From Pseudobutyrivibrio sp. (GTDB lineage Bacteria; Bacillota; Clostridia; Lachnospirales; Lachnospiraceae), in NCBI RefSeq assembly GCF_015057185.1, contig NZ_SVEV01000003.1, positions 62,001 to 126,000 on the forward strand: 64,000 bases of DNA, written 5' to 3'. A model generated the notes under the pieces. That model had not been told where the DNA came from, did no database searches, and worked only from the letters and a program-made list of their open reading frames with translations. This document shows, one piece after another, positions 26,916 through 36,232 of this stretch. Made by a program: the position numbers and the translations under genes. Position 1 is the first letter of the stretch, and the number at the start of each line of letters is the position of its first letter.

Positions 26916-28889
26916 ATGAAAATAAATGAGATAATAAAATCAGAAAAAAGTATAAAGCATTACATTTCAGTGGCAATTATGTTTTTTGTATTGCTAGTGG
27001 CTTTGTATACTATTATGACTTATGGGCGAACAATCGTAGATTCCGATTATGCCATATCATATAGATATTATAATGCCATGCAAAGAACGGGAAGTGTTTA
27101 TCCTGAAACATGGAATACATCAAATGGAGAAATCTATTCATTCAATATTTTCCCATTAACCTTATTGTTCTTTGCAGTTATTAAAAATGCAGTACTTGCG
27201 AGGACAGTGTCATCAGCAGTATTCTTACTACTAATGTGTCTTGGAATTATATGGCTTTTTAAATCATATCTGAAAAATTCTGCATGGATTATTGCAATTC
27301 CAGTGAGTGTGATTTTTTTATGTGGGAAAACAGCTCGAAGTATGATATTGTTCCAAGGCGCATATGGATCAATTGTATTGGCAGTAACTATGTGCGTTGG
27401 ATTGTTTTTTGATATATTACTAGAACAAAATAACAGTAAATTAAAATATATCTTTTTTGGCCTTTTGTTATTTTTGATGACCATGGGAGGAATTAGATAC
27501 TTTGTAGAGTACTTAGCTCCAATTTTTGCAGCTACTGTATTTCTGGGTTTTATAGACAAAAGAATAAACAAGAGAATAGATAAGTACTACTATAAAAGAA
27601 CGATGGCTCTAACATTTGTGCCTGCATTACTTGGATATTGCCTGTACAAATATATTGGCGTTGTTCGTAATATGAATTACAGTGGTAATAGTAGTCCTCA
27701 AATTCGTTTGGATATTTCCACTATAAAAGAAAACATAATATGTTTATGGGGTAATCTTATAAATATTTTTGGATATAGCAATGATAATATAGGATACATT
27801 AAATTTGCATATATCGTTATTGCGGTTGTTATTACAATTGTAATACCGTTGATACAGCTAATTAAAATAAAAAAATGTTCTCAAAAAGAACAGGCTTTTA
27901 TCCTATTTGGATTGTTTCACAATGCTGTAATTATCATGGCAATTTTGTTATGTAGTATGAATGAAGAACGCTATTTGTTAAGCTGTATCTTTGTGAATAT
28001 AATTATCAGTGCTAATTATATATATAAGTTCTTAGCTGATAAGAGTAGAAAAATAGTTAGTACGGCAATGGTGTTATTTGTTGTCCTATGTGTATACTAC
28101 TCTGCTAATTTAATAAAAGTAAGTTTTGACTGGAAAGAGAAATATGAAGCTGTAGCTCAGATTAGTATTGAACTAATGAATCGAGGCATACATAGTGTCT
28201 ATGGAACATATTGGGTAGCATATCCAAATGAAATATATACCAATAGTCAAATAAAAGCCGCTGCAGTTCGAATTAGCTCCGCTTCGTTAGTGAAATTTTA
28301 TGGTCAAACCGACGATTCTGTTTTCGATTATAAAGATGGTAAAAGTTGTCTTATATTAACAGCAAAAGAATTCGATGATTATGTGAATACATATGGAGTT
28401 GATCCAGCTGAAAAATTAGTTGGAAAACCTGTTGAAGTATTTGCAATGGAAAATGAATGCTATAAGGAATTGTTTGGAGATACAAAACTGATAATATATG
28501 TATATTCAGATGACATATGCGATAGACTGACTGATGGACTTAGAGATGGAATTCTCAGCCCTTTGGAACTAGATTTTAATGAATGTGGGGAAAGAACGTC
28601 AGAAGTAATAACATTGTTAAATGGTGGTATTGTACATGGACCTTATGCAACAATTAATCCAGGTGACTATATAGTTAAGTATGAAGGAGAAAAGCTTTCT
28701 GAATGTGAGTATTATGTATATTCAGAAAGTAATTCAACCAAAGTTGATTTTGAAGTAGTTGAGGCTAATGACAATACAATAATAATGAATCTGTCGATTA
28801 ATGGAGCGGTTGAGGATATCCAGTTTTATTTGGTAAATAATAATGATGAGACTGTAAAATTAAAAAGCATTACTGTGGAATCAAGATAG
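26916..28889 (+). CDS. Polytopic membrane protein, GT-C-like
   Basis: A 657-residue protein with about 11-12 helices in the first 420 residues and a soluble C-terminal half. The first outer loop has an acidic IVDSDYAISYRYY (about residues 38-50) resembling GT-C active-site loops. Composition is more AT-rich than the genes before 24 kb. No closer family is recognisable to me. It probably transfers a lipid-linked sugar. The ribosome site AGAAAGG is rather far from the ATG. Confidence 0.55.
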   Translation: MKINEIIKSEKSIKHYISVAIMFFVLLVALYTIMTYGRTIVDSDYAISYRYYNAMQRTGSVYPETWNTSNGEIYSFNIFPLTLLFFAVIKNAVLARTVSSAVFLLLMCLGIIWLFKSYLKNSAWIIAIPVSVIFLCGKTARSMILFQGAYGSIVLAVTMCVGLFFDILLEQNNSKLKYIFFGLLLFLMTMGGIRYFVEYLAPIFAATVFLGFIDKRINKRIDKYYYKRTMALTFVPALLGYCLYKYIGVVRNMNYSGNSSPQIRLDISTIKENIICLWGNLINIFGYSNDNIGYIKFAYIVIAVVITIVIPLIQLIKIKKCSQKEQAFILFGLFHNAVIIMAILLCSMNEERYLLSCIFVNIIISANYIYKFLADKSRKIVSTAMVLFVVLCVYYSANLIKVSFDWKEKYEAVAQISIELMNRGIHSVYGTYWVAYPNEIYTNSQIKAAAVRISSASLVKFYGQTDDSVFDYKDGKSCLILTAKEFDDYVNTYGVDPAEKLVGKPVEVFAMENECYKELFGDTKLIIYVYSDDICDRLTDGLRDGILSPLELDFNECGERTSEVITLLNGGIVHGPYATINPGDYIVKYEGEKLSECEYYVYSESNSTKVDFEVVEANDNTIIMNLSINGAVEDIQFYLVNNNDETVKLKSITVESR

Positions 28890-28935
28890 TGTAAATGTAT
28901 TAGAAATGGCAAACTATTATTTTTCATATTATTAT

Positions 28936-28943
28936 GCTATAAT
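28936..28943 (+). promoter_or_regulatory. Extended -10 promoter before rfbF
   Basis: TATAAT at 28938-28943 is preceded by TG one base upstream (TGCTATAAT), the extended -10 pattern. No good -35 box is visible at 16-18 bases. It lies 46 bases before the rfbF start and after a change of gene content, so it probably drives the CDP-sugar operon. Confidence 0.55.
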
Positions 28944-28988
28944 AGTTCGAGTTTTGTTTAAAAACATATAATAAAAAGGAGTATTAAC

Positions 28989-29765
28989 ATGAAGGTTGTA
29001 CTTTTGGCAGGTGGATTTGGAACACGTATTTCAGAAGAATCTCAATATAAACCAAAGCCAATGATAGAAATTGGAGGTAAGCCTATATTATGGCATATCA
29101 TGAAGGAATATTCTTACTATGGTTACAATGAGTTTGTAATCTGTGCAGGTTATATGCAACACTATATTAAGGAGTGGTTTGCAGATTATTTCCTTCATAA
29201 TAGTGATATTACATTTGATTACACAGAGGGCGAGAGAAAAATTATAGTACATGATCAGTATCTCGACAAATGGAAAATTACAGTAGTTGACACAGGTCTT
29301 AATACTATGACAGGTGGACGAATCAAGCGTATTCAAAAATATATTGGCAATGAGCCATTTATGATGACATATGGTGATGGTGTTTGCGATGTAAATATTA
29401 ATGAGCTAGTTGAGTTTCATAAATCTCACGGCAAGATTGCTACACTTACAGCAGTTCGTCAGGATCAGTCAAAGGGTGTTCTTGATATTGGTGGTGACAA
29501 TGCCGTTAGAAAGTTTAGAGAAAAAAGAGCTTCAGACGGAGTGCCTATTAATGCAGGATATATGGTGCTACAACCGGAGATATTTGATTACATTGATGGA
29601 GATGACACAGTATTTGAACGCGAACCTCTTGAGAAACTTGCATCTCAGGGCGAACTCATGAGCTATACATATGATGGTTTCTGGCAGTGTATGGATACTA
29701 AGCATGAAATGGATAAGCTTAATGAAATGTTAGAAAATGGTAAGGCACCATGGAAGAAATGGTAA
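28989..29765 (+). CDS. rfbF: Glucose-1-phosphate cytidylyltransferase
   Basis: A 258-residue enzyme with family length. The N-terminus VVLLAGGFGTRISEESQYKPKPMIEIG carries the nucleotide-binding loop G-G-x-G-T-R and the conserved Lys, followed by GYMQHYIKEWF, MTYGDGVCDV and the C-terminal FWQCMDTKHE. These are diagnostic of RfbF/DdhA. Reaction: CTP + glucose 1-phosphate gives CDP-glucose, the entry to CDP-3,6-dideoxyhexoses. Strong AAAGGAG ribosome site. It is the first gene of a seven-gene block ending at the 37.2-kb terminator. Confidence 0.95.
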   Translation: MKVVLLAGGFGTRISEESQYKPKPMIEIGGKPILWHIMKEYSYYGYNEFVICAGYMQHYIKEWFADYFLHNSDITFDYTEGERKIIVHDQYLDKWKITVVDTGLNTMTGGRIKRIQKYIGNEPFMMTYGDGVCDVNINELVEFHKSHGKIATLTAVRQDQSKGVLDIGGDNAVRKFREKRASDGVPINAGYMVLQPEIFDYIDGDDTVFEREPLEKLASQGELMSYTYDGFWQCMDTKHEMDKLNEMLENGKAPWKKW

Positions 29766-29831
29766 ATATTAACAACTTGTTTGATGATATAATCAACTAA
29801 TAAGTACGAAGAATTGAAATGAGGTATATAT

Positions 29832-31190
29832 ATGTCAAATTGGAAGAACGAAGAAGAAGCAAGAGAGCAGATTAAAGCTCTTGTAGCAGATTTTTATCAT
29901 GATTTCAAGGCTCCAAAGGAGTCAAAAGAAAATTTTAAGCCGGGCGATAGAATTAGCTATGCTAGTCGTGTTTACGACGAGAAAGAGATGAAGTCTCTTA
30001 CAGATGCTATGCTTGATTTTTGGCTTACAACAGGTCGTTTTTCAGACCAGTTTGAAAAGGAATTCGCACAGTGGATTGGTGTTAAGTTCGCACATCTTGT
30101 AAACTCTGGTTCATCTGCAAATCTTATTGCATTTATGACACTTACAGCACCAGAGCTTGGAGATAGACAGATTAAGCGAGGTGATGAGGTTATTACTGTT
30201 GCGGCAGGATTCCCTACTACTGTTACACCTATGATTCAGTATGGTGCAGTGCCTGTATTTGTTGATGTTACAGTACCACAGTACAACATTGACGTTACAA
30301 AGCTTGAGGAGGCTCTCAGCCCAAAGACAAAGGCTGTTATGATTGCTCATACACTTGGTAACCCATTTGATTTAAAGGCAGTAAAGGCATTCTGTGACAA
30401 GCATAATTTATGGCTTGTTGAGGACAACTGTGATGCCCTTGGTACAAAATATACTATTGATGGTGAGACTAAATTCTCAGGTACTTGGGGAGATATTGGT
30501 ACATCATCATTCTATCCACCACACCACATGACAATGGGTGAGGGCGGATGTGTTTACACAAACAATCCACAGCTTCATAGACTTATCCTTTCATACCGTG
30601 ATTGGGGACGTGATTGCATTTGCCCATCAGGACAGGATAATTTCTGCGGCCATAGATATGATGGGCAGTATGGTCAGCTTCCACAAGGATATGATCACAA
30701 ATATGTATACAGCCACTTTGGTTACAACCTTAAGGTTACAGATTTACAGGCAGCAGTTGGTGTTGAACAGCTTAAAAAGTTCCCAAGCTTCATCGAGAGA
30801 CGTCGTCATAACTGGGCTAGACTTCATGATGCTCTTGCTAATAGCTCAGCAGCTGACAAGCTCATTCTTCCAGCTCCAGCAGAGAATTCTGAGCCTAGCT
30901 GGTTTGGCTTCCTTATCTCTGTTAAGCCAGAGAGCGGTGTAAAGAGAAATGATGTAACAAAGTATGTCGAAGCACACAATGTTCAGACAAGACTTCTCTT
31001 CTCGGGAAATCTCATCAAGCATCCATGCTTCGATCAGATTAGAGATACAGATGCTTACAGAGTAGTAGGCGAGCTTGATAATACAGAGTTCATTATGAAC
31101 AATACATTCTGGGTAGGTGTATATCCGGGAATGACAGATGAGATGATTGATTATATGGCACAGGTTATTACAGAGGCTGTAAATCAGTAG
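29832..31190 (+). CDS. rfbH: CDP-4-keto-6-deoxyglucose 3-dehydrase (E1, RfbH/DdhC)
   Basis: A 452-residue protein of the DegT/DnrJ/EryC1 fold. The usual PLP lysine is replaced by His in SSFYPPHHMTMGEGG (about H232), the hallmark of E1. Cysteines at about 200, 262, 264 and 272 form C-x61-C-x-C-x7-C, close to the iron-sulfur ligand pattern known for E1; there is a four-residue insertion in the first gap. The enzyme removes the 3-hydroxyl of CDP-4-keto-6-deoxyglucose, using a reductase (E3) not found in this window. RfbG, which makes its substrate, is also absent here. GAGG precedes the ATG. Confidence 0.95.
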   Translation: MSNWKNEEEAREQIKALVADFYHDFKAPKESKENFKPGDRISYASRVYDEKEMKSLTDAMLDFWLTTGRFSDQFEKEFAQWIGVKFAHLVNSGSSANLIAFMTLTAPELGDRQIKRGDEVITVAAGFPTTVTPMIQYGAVPVFVDVTVPQYNIDVTKLEEALSPKTKAVMIAHTLGNPFDLKAVKAFCDKHNLWLVEDNCDALGTKYTIDGETKFSGTWGDIGTSSFYPPHHMTMGEGGCVYTNNPQLHRLILSYRDWGRDCICPSGQDNFCGHRYDGQYGQLPQGYDHKYVYSHFGYNLKVTDLQAAVGVEQLKKFPSFIERRRHNWARLHDALANSSAADKLILPAPAENSEPSWFGFLISVKPESGVKRNDVTKYVEAHNVQTRLLFSGNLIKHPCFDQIRDTDAYRVVGELDNTEFIMNNTFWVGVYPGMTDEMIDYMAQVITEAVNQ

Positions 31191-31205
31191 TTAGGAGTTT
31201 TACAA

Positions 31206-32834
31206 ATGCGAAATATAAAGTTACTTGATTGTACACTTAGAGATGGTGGATATGTAAACGATTGGGAGTTTGGACATGACAATATCTGCTCAATTTTTGA
31301 GCGAGTAGCTGATGCTGGGGTTGACATCATTGAAGTTGGCTTCATTGATGAGAGAAGACCTTTCGATATTAATCGAAGCATCTTCCCTGATACAGCATCT
31401 ATCGAGAAAATCTATGGTGGTATCAAGAAGCGTCCACCTATGGTTATAGGTATGATTGACTATGGTACATGTGGTTTGGAAAATATTCAGCCATGTGAGG
31501 AGAGTATTCTTGATGGTATCAGAGTAATCTTTAAAAAGCATATCATGCATGAGGCTATGGCATTTTGTGCTGAGCTTAAAAAGCTTGGTTACAAAGTATG
31601 CTCACAGCTTGTTTCTATTACAAGCTACAATGACGAAGAACTTATGGAGCTTATTGGACTTGTAAATGAGGTTAAGCCATTTGCAGTAGGTATTGTAGAT
31701 ACATACGGACTTCTCAATCCAGAGAAACTTACTCATTATTACGAAATGCTTGATTCACATGTAGATTCATCAGTTGCGATTGGATTCCATGCACACAATA
31801 ACTTCCAGCTTGCTTATGCTAATAGCCGTACATTCCTTGATAGAGAGTCTGATAGAGACATCCTTGTTGATGGTACTTTATTTGGTATGGGCAAGAGTGC
31901 TGGAAATGCACCTATCGAGCTCGTTGGAATGTACATGAACCAAAAGTTTGGTAAGTCATATAATATTAATTCCATCCTTGAAGGAATCGATGAGTGTGTT
32001 CTTGATTTCTACAAGAAAACTCCATGGGGATACAAAATGTACTTCTACCTTTCAGCTTATAATAGAGTACATCCAAACTATGTTCAGCAGATGCAGGATA
32101 AGCCAAGTCTTTCTATTTCAGCAATTAATGATTTACTAGCAAAGATTGAGCCAGAGGATACAAAGTTACTCTATGACAAGGCCGTGGCTGAAGATATCTA
32201 TAAAGAATATGAGAAGACAGTACTTGATGATTCAAAAGACTATGAAAAGCTTGCAGCTGTATTACAGGGTAAGAATGTTCTTTTGGTTGGTCCAGGAAAG
32301 AATATTCAGCTTCAGTCAAAGCAAGTTGACAAGTACCTAGAAGAAAAGAATCCAGTTATTATTTCTATTAATTATATTCCAGGAGCATATACACCTGACT
32401 ATGTTTTTGTTACTAAGTCTAATAGATACAAGGATATGGCAGATAATTTGCTCGAGGTAAAAAATAAAGATACTAAGATTATTGGTACAAGCAATGTCAC
32501 TGCGCGTGGTGGTGATTTTGAGTTTACATTCACACGTGAAAAGCTTTTAGAGAAGAACGAGAGCATTGTAGATAATTCATTCCTTATGTTCCTCAAGGTT
32601 CTTAACACATGTGGAGTGAAGAATTTGGCATGTGCTGGATTTGATGGATACTCTGACAAAGAGGACAATTATTTCAATCCAAAGATGGAATATTCGTTTG
32701 TAAAGGCTGAGGCTAGACAGCTTAATAGACATATAAGAGAGGTTATAACAGAGACATACTCTGATATGAATATCGAGTTTGTTACATACTCACATTATAT
32801 GGATGTAGAAGACAGCCATGATGCAGCATTTTAA
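31206..32834 (+). CDS. HMGL-type aldolase fused to a Rossmann tail, paralogue 2
   Basis: A 542-residue protein with the same architecture as 10353-11939. The barrel starts LLDCTLRDGGYVNDWEFG and has the metal site GFHAHNNFQLAYA (about 200-212). The tail starts QGKNVLLVGPGKN (about 358) and has CAGFDGYSDKEDNYF near the end. Barrel relatives such as DmpG join or cleave pyruvate and aldehydes. It sits between the CDP-sugar dehydrase and a YerE-like ThDP enzyme, so it may produce the 2-oxo acid that the latter uses (inference). TAGGAG upstream supports the start. Confidence 0.8.
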   Translation: MRNIKLLDCTLRDGGYVNDWEFGHDNICSIFERVADAGVDIIEVGFIDERRPFDINRSIFPDTASIEKIYGGIKKRPPMVIGMIDYGTCGLENIQPCEESILDGIRVIFKKHIMHEAMAFCAELKKLGYKVCSQLVSITSYNDEELMELIGLVNEVKPFAVGIVDTYGLLNPEKLTHYYEMLDSHVDSSVAIGFHAHNNFQLAYANSRTFLDRESDRDILVDGTLFGMGKSAGNAPIELVGMYMNQKFGKSYNINSILEGIDECVLDFYKKTPWGYKMYFYLSAYNRVHPNYVQQMQDKPSLSISAINDLLAKIEPEDTKLLYDKAVAEDIYKEYEKTVLDDSKDYEKLAAVLQGKNVLLVGPGKNIQLQSKQVDKYLEEKNPVIISINYIPGAYTPDYVFVTKSNRYKDMADNLLEVKNKDTKIIGTSNVTARGGDFEFTFTREKLLEKNESIVDNSFLMFLKVLNTCGVKNLACAGFDGYSDKEDNYFNPKMEYSFVKAEARQLNRHIREVITETYSDMNIEFVTYSHYMDVEDSHDAAF

Positions 32835-32856
32835 TAGATAGGAGCAATTGGGACAA

Positions 32857-34665
32857 ATGAGAGTAGTAGACTACATAGCAGATTTCTTAGTTGAAAAGGG
32901 CGTTACTCATAATTTCATGGTTACTGGTGGTGGTGCCATGCAGTTGGATGATGCTCTTGGTCACAAGGCAGAAATCAAAAATATTTTTAATCATAACGAG
33001 CAGGGATGTTCTGTGGCAGCAGAAGCATACGCTAGAGTAACAGGGAAAATTGCTAGTGTATGTGTAACTAGTGGGCCTGGTGGAACAAATGCGATTACAG
33101 GCGTAATGGGCGGATGGTTAGATTCGATTCCTATGTTCGTTCTTTCAGGACAGGTAAAAAGAGAGACTACTTTATGGTCAGTCCCAGAATTAAATTTACG
33201 ACAGCTTGGTGATCAGGAATTTGATATTATCAATTCGGTATCAAATATGACCAAGTATGCGGTAATGATTACAGAGCCAGCCGAGATTGCATACCATCTT
33301 GAAAAGGCATGGTACTTAGCAAACAATGGTCGTAAGGGACCAGTTTGGCTTGATATTCCTCTTGATGTTCAGGGAGCTAAGATTGATGGTTTAGAGCTTA
33401 AGCATTTTGATGCTGCAGCCGAAGGCCTTGAGGTAAAAGTTGATGAGGTGTCAGACGAACAGCTTAAGGACATATTAGACAAGATTTCAAAGGCAAAGGC
33501 TCCACTTATCTTTGCAGGATACGGTGTGAGACTATCTGATTCAGCTGAGCTTTTACTTGACTTTGCTAAGAAGCTTCAGATTCCTGTAGCAGTAGCATGG
33601 AATTCTGGAGACCTTGTAGCTTATGACAACCCTTTGTATGCAGGTTCTCCAAGTAGAGAGGGAACTAGAGGTAGTAGCTTCATAGTTCAAAACTGTGATT
33701 TATTACTTGTTCTTGGTAGCAAAATGAGTATCAGAACAATTACATATAACAAACATGATTTTGCAAAGAATGCATATAAAATTATGGTTGATATTGATGA
33801 TCAGGAGCTCAAGAAGCCTACATTCATTCCTGATATGCCAATTTGCACAGATGTAAATTATTTCCTTAGACGTATGATGGAAATGGACTACACACCAGTC
33901 GAGACACATAAGGACTGGATTAAGTGGTGCCGTATGATGGTAGAAAAGTATCCAGCATGTCTTCCAGAGTATCACCACAATTCAAAGGATGAGCTTTTGA
34001 ACCCATATGTATTTGTTGATACATTATTCGATTGTATGGATGAAAAGGATGTGCTTACACTTGGTAATGGTAGTGCCTGTGTAATGAGCTTCTCTGGTGC
34101 TAAAATCAAGCAGGGACAGAGAATGTTTACAAATGCTGGATGCGCAGCTATGGGATATGGTATGCCAGCAGCTCTTGGCGCAGCTATTGCAAAGCAGGAA
34201 AATAATGGACGAGTAGTTTGTGTAGATGGTGATGGAAGTCTTATGATGAATGTACAGGAACTTGCTACAATCGCACACAATAATCTCAATGTAAAATTAT
34301 TCGTCCTTAACAATAATGGATATCATTCAATTAGACAGACCCAGAGAAACTTATTCAAGCCACCACTTATTGGACTTGACCCAGAGACAGGTGTTAGCTT
34401 CCCAGAGTTTGATAAGTTAGCTGAGGCATTTAGATTCAAATACTTCGAGGTAAATAACGAGCCAGAAGTAAGAGATACAATTGAGAAAGCTCTTTCTGAA
34501 GAGGGGCCTGTTCTTATTAACGTAATTGTTGACCCTAATCAGAACTTCGTTCCAAAGCTTTCAAGTAAAGTTATGCCAGATGGTAGCATTGTTTCACCAT
34601 CTATGGATGACATGTTCCCATTCCTTCCAAGGGATGAATACGAAGGAAATAGGTATATTAAATAA
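32857..34665 (+). CDS. YerE-like ThDP-dependent enzyme (acetolactate-synthase family)
   Basis: A 602-residue ThDP enzyme. I chose the ATG at 32857; the track's TTG at 32848 lies only 3 bases from GGAG and remains possible. The pyrimidine-domain Glu is in HNEQGCSVAAEAYAR (about E48). The middle Rossmann domain is about 190-330. The ThDP signature VDGDGSLMMNVQEL ... LNNNGYHS is about 460-490. Full-length for the IlvB/YerE family. In yersiniose synthesis YerE decarboxylates pyruvate and adds the acetyl unit to C4 of a CDP-3,6-dideoxy-4-ketohexose. The RfbF-RfbH context makes that role likely here, possibly with a different acyl donor. An anabolic acetolactate synthase is less likely. Confidence 0.8.
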   Translation: MRVVDYIADFLVEKGVTHNFMVTGGGAMQLDDALGHKAEIKNIFNHNEQGCSVAAEAYARVTGKIASVCVTSGPGGTNAITGVMGGWLDSIPMFVLSGQVKRETTLWSVPELNLRQLGDQEFDIINSVSNMTKYAVMITEPAEIAYHLEKAWYLANNGRKGPVWLDIPLDVQGAKIDGLELKHFDAAAEGLEVKVDEVSDEQLKDILDKISKAKAPLIFAGYGVRLSDSAELLLDFAKKLQIPVAVAWNSGDLVAYDNPLYAGSPSREGTRGSSFIVQNCDLLLVLGSKMSIRTITYNKHDFAKNAYKIMVDIDDQELKKPTFIPDMPICTDVNYFLRRMMEMDYTPVETHKDWIKWCRMMVEKYPACLPEYHHNSKDELLNPYVFVDTLFDCMDEKDVLTLGNGSACVMSFSGAKIKQGQRMFTNAGCAAMGYGMPAALGAAIAKQENNGRVVCVDGDGSLMMNVQELATIAHNNLNVKLFVLNNNGYHSIRQTQRNLFKPPLIGLDPETGVSFPEFDKLAEAFRFKYFEVNNEPEVRDTIEKALSEEGPVLINVIVDPNQNFVPKLSSKVMPDGSIVSPSMDDMFPFLPRDEYEGNRYIK

Positions 34666-35324
34666 TGAGTAAAGTTGCTATTTTTGATTTTGATGGGACT
34701 ATTGTTGACACTATCACGGATGTGGCATTGTCGTTTAACAAGGCTTTAAAAGAAAATGGATTCCCGGAACATAAGATAGAGGCTTACGATGGATTTGTAG
34801 GAGGCAACTTAGAAACAGTAGTTTCTAGGATGCTTCCTAAAAACTGTATTTCGGAAGAAAATATAGATAGAGTAAAAACAAGCTATCGTAGCATATATAG
34901 TACAAGTGAAAAAGAAAATACTAAGCCATATCCAGGTATTATGGATATGCTTTATTTACTCAAAGAGCAGGGATGGAAATTAGCCATTAATACAAATAAG
35001 GGGCAGGTTTTAGTTGACCAACTTGATGAGAAACTATTCCCAGAGAATTTATTTGATTCAGTAGTTGGATATTTGGAGACTAGACCATCAAAGCCAGATG
35101 CTTTTGGAGTAAAGATGATTTGCGAAGAATGTGGCGAGGAGGTTTCCAACGCAATATACATAGGTGATGGAATGAGCGATGTATATACCGCTCAAAATGC
35201 ATCAATTCCATGTATTTTTGTAGAGTGGGGCCAAGGCGCTTTAGAGAATGGGGTTTATGATAATGTCATTTCGGTAAATACAGTATCAGAGCTCCAAGAT
35301 AGATTAGTTAATTGGGATAAATAA
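34665..35324 (+). CDS. HAD-superfamily phosphatase
   Basis: A 219-residue HAD subfamily IA protein, phosphoglycolate-phosphatase-like. Motif I is IFDFDGTIVD (nucleophile Asp at about 8), motif II is AINTNKG, the Lys is in RPSKPDAFG, and motif IV is YIGDGMSDVYTA. The start shares a base with the upstream stop (TAATG), so it is translationally coupled to the ThDP enzyme. It probably removes phosphate from an intermediate of the same pathway. The substrate is unknown. Confidence 0.85.
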   Translation: MSKVAIFDFDGTIVDTITDVALSFNKALKENGFPEHKIEAYDGFVGGNLETVVSRMLPKNCISEENIDRVKTSYRSIYSTSEKENTKPYPGIMDMLYLLKEQGWKLAINTNKGQVLVDQLDEKLFPENLFDSVVGYLETRPSKPDAFGVKMICEECGEEVSNAIYIGDGMSDVYTAQNASIPCIFVEWGQGALENGVYDNVISVNTVSELQDRLVNWDK

Positions 35325-36224
35325 ATGAGAGTAATAGTTACGGGTGCAGCAGGATTTGCAGGATATAGCTTAACAAGAGAATTATTAGAACAAGGGCATG
35401 AAGTATATGCAATTCTTCGTCCAAACTCAAAACACAACGATAGATTTTATAATGTAAATGGTAATCTACACCTTGTAGAATTAGATTGTGTAGATTTTGA
35501 TAAAATTGCAGATAAAATATTATGTCAGTGTGATGTGTTTTACCATTTGGCATGGTTTGGTGGAAGAGATGATTTCGAAGGCCAAAACGCAAATATTGAT
35601 TATACAATTAAAGCAATTGAGTCAGCAGCGAAGTCGGGCTGCAAGCGATTTGTAGGTATAGGTTCACAGGCGGAGTATGGAGTTTGTGAGGGACTTATAA
35701 CTGAGGATCAGATGCCAAGACCTATCAATGCTTATGGAGCTGCAAAAGTGGCTGCATTGTATCTTTCTAAAAGAAGAGCAGAGCAGTTAGGTGTTGAATG
35801 GATTTGGGGCCGTATTTTTAGTCTCTATGGTGACTTGGAGCCAGCAGGTAGAATGCTTCCAGATGTACTTGACAAGATGAAACATGACGAGGCAGTGAGT
35901 CTCAGTAGCTGTGAACAGAACTGGGATTACTTGCATGTTGTAGATGCGGCAAAGGCTATTGCGGCTCTTGGAAAGAGTGGTCATGCTGGAGAGATTTATA
36001 ATATAGCAAATGGCAATTATGCTCCACTTATGACTTTTATAGATAGAGCGAAGACAGAGTTAAAATCTAAATCAGAAGTAAAATTTGGTGAAAGAGTTAA
36101 CCCATTTATATCTTTACAGCCTGATGTGAGCAAGATTAAGGCACACACGGGATGGTCTCCAAAGATTTGTTTTGAAGATGGAATAGTAGCGTTTGTTGAT
36201 AACAAGTTGTATTATGAGGTTTAA
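35325..36224 (+). CDS. CDP-sugar reductase/epimerase (extended SDR; RfbJ/YerF-like)
   Basis: A 299-residue extended SDR with GAAGFAGYSL at the N-terminus and the catalytic Y-x3-K in INAYGAAKVAAL. Its length matches CDP-abequose synthase (RfbJ) or YerF-like reductases rather than the about 360-residue 4,6-dehydratases. The ATG directly follows the HAD stop. By analogy with yersiniose synthesis it would reduce the keto group on the sugar or on the new side chain. The distinction from an epimerase cannot be made from sequence alone. Confidence 0.75.
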   Translation: MRVIVTGAAGFAGYSLTRELLEQGHEVYAILRPNSKHNDRFYNVNGNLHLVELDCVDFDKIADKILCQCDVFYHLAWFGGRDDFEGQNANIDYTIKAIESAAKSGCKRFVGIGSQAEYGVCEGLITEDQMPRPINAYGAAKVAALYLSKRRAEQLGVEWIWGRIFSLYGDLEPAGRMLPDVLDKMKHDEAVSLSSCEQNWDYLHVVDAAKAIAALGKSGHAGEIYNIANGNYAPLMTFIDRAKTELKSKSEVKFGERVNPFISLQPDVSKIKAHTGWSPKICFEDGIVAFVDNKLYYEV

Positions 36225-36232
36225 TTTTAATA

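Noticed and set aside
27134-27571. 145-aa minus-strand ORF
   Set aside because: Lies inside the hydrophobic part of a + strand membrane protein; no ribosome site.
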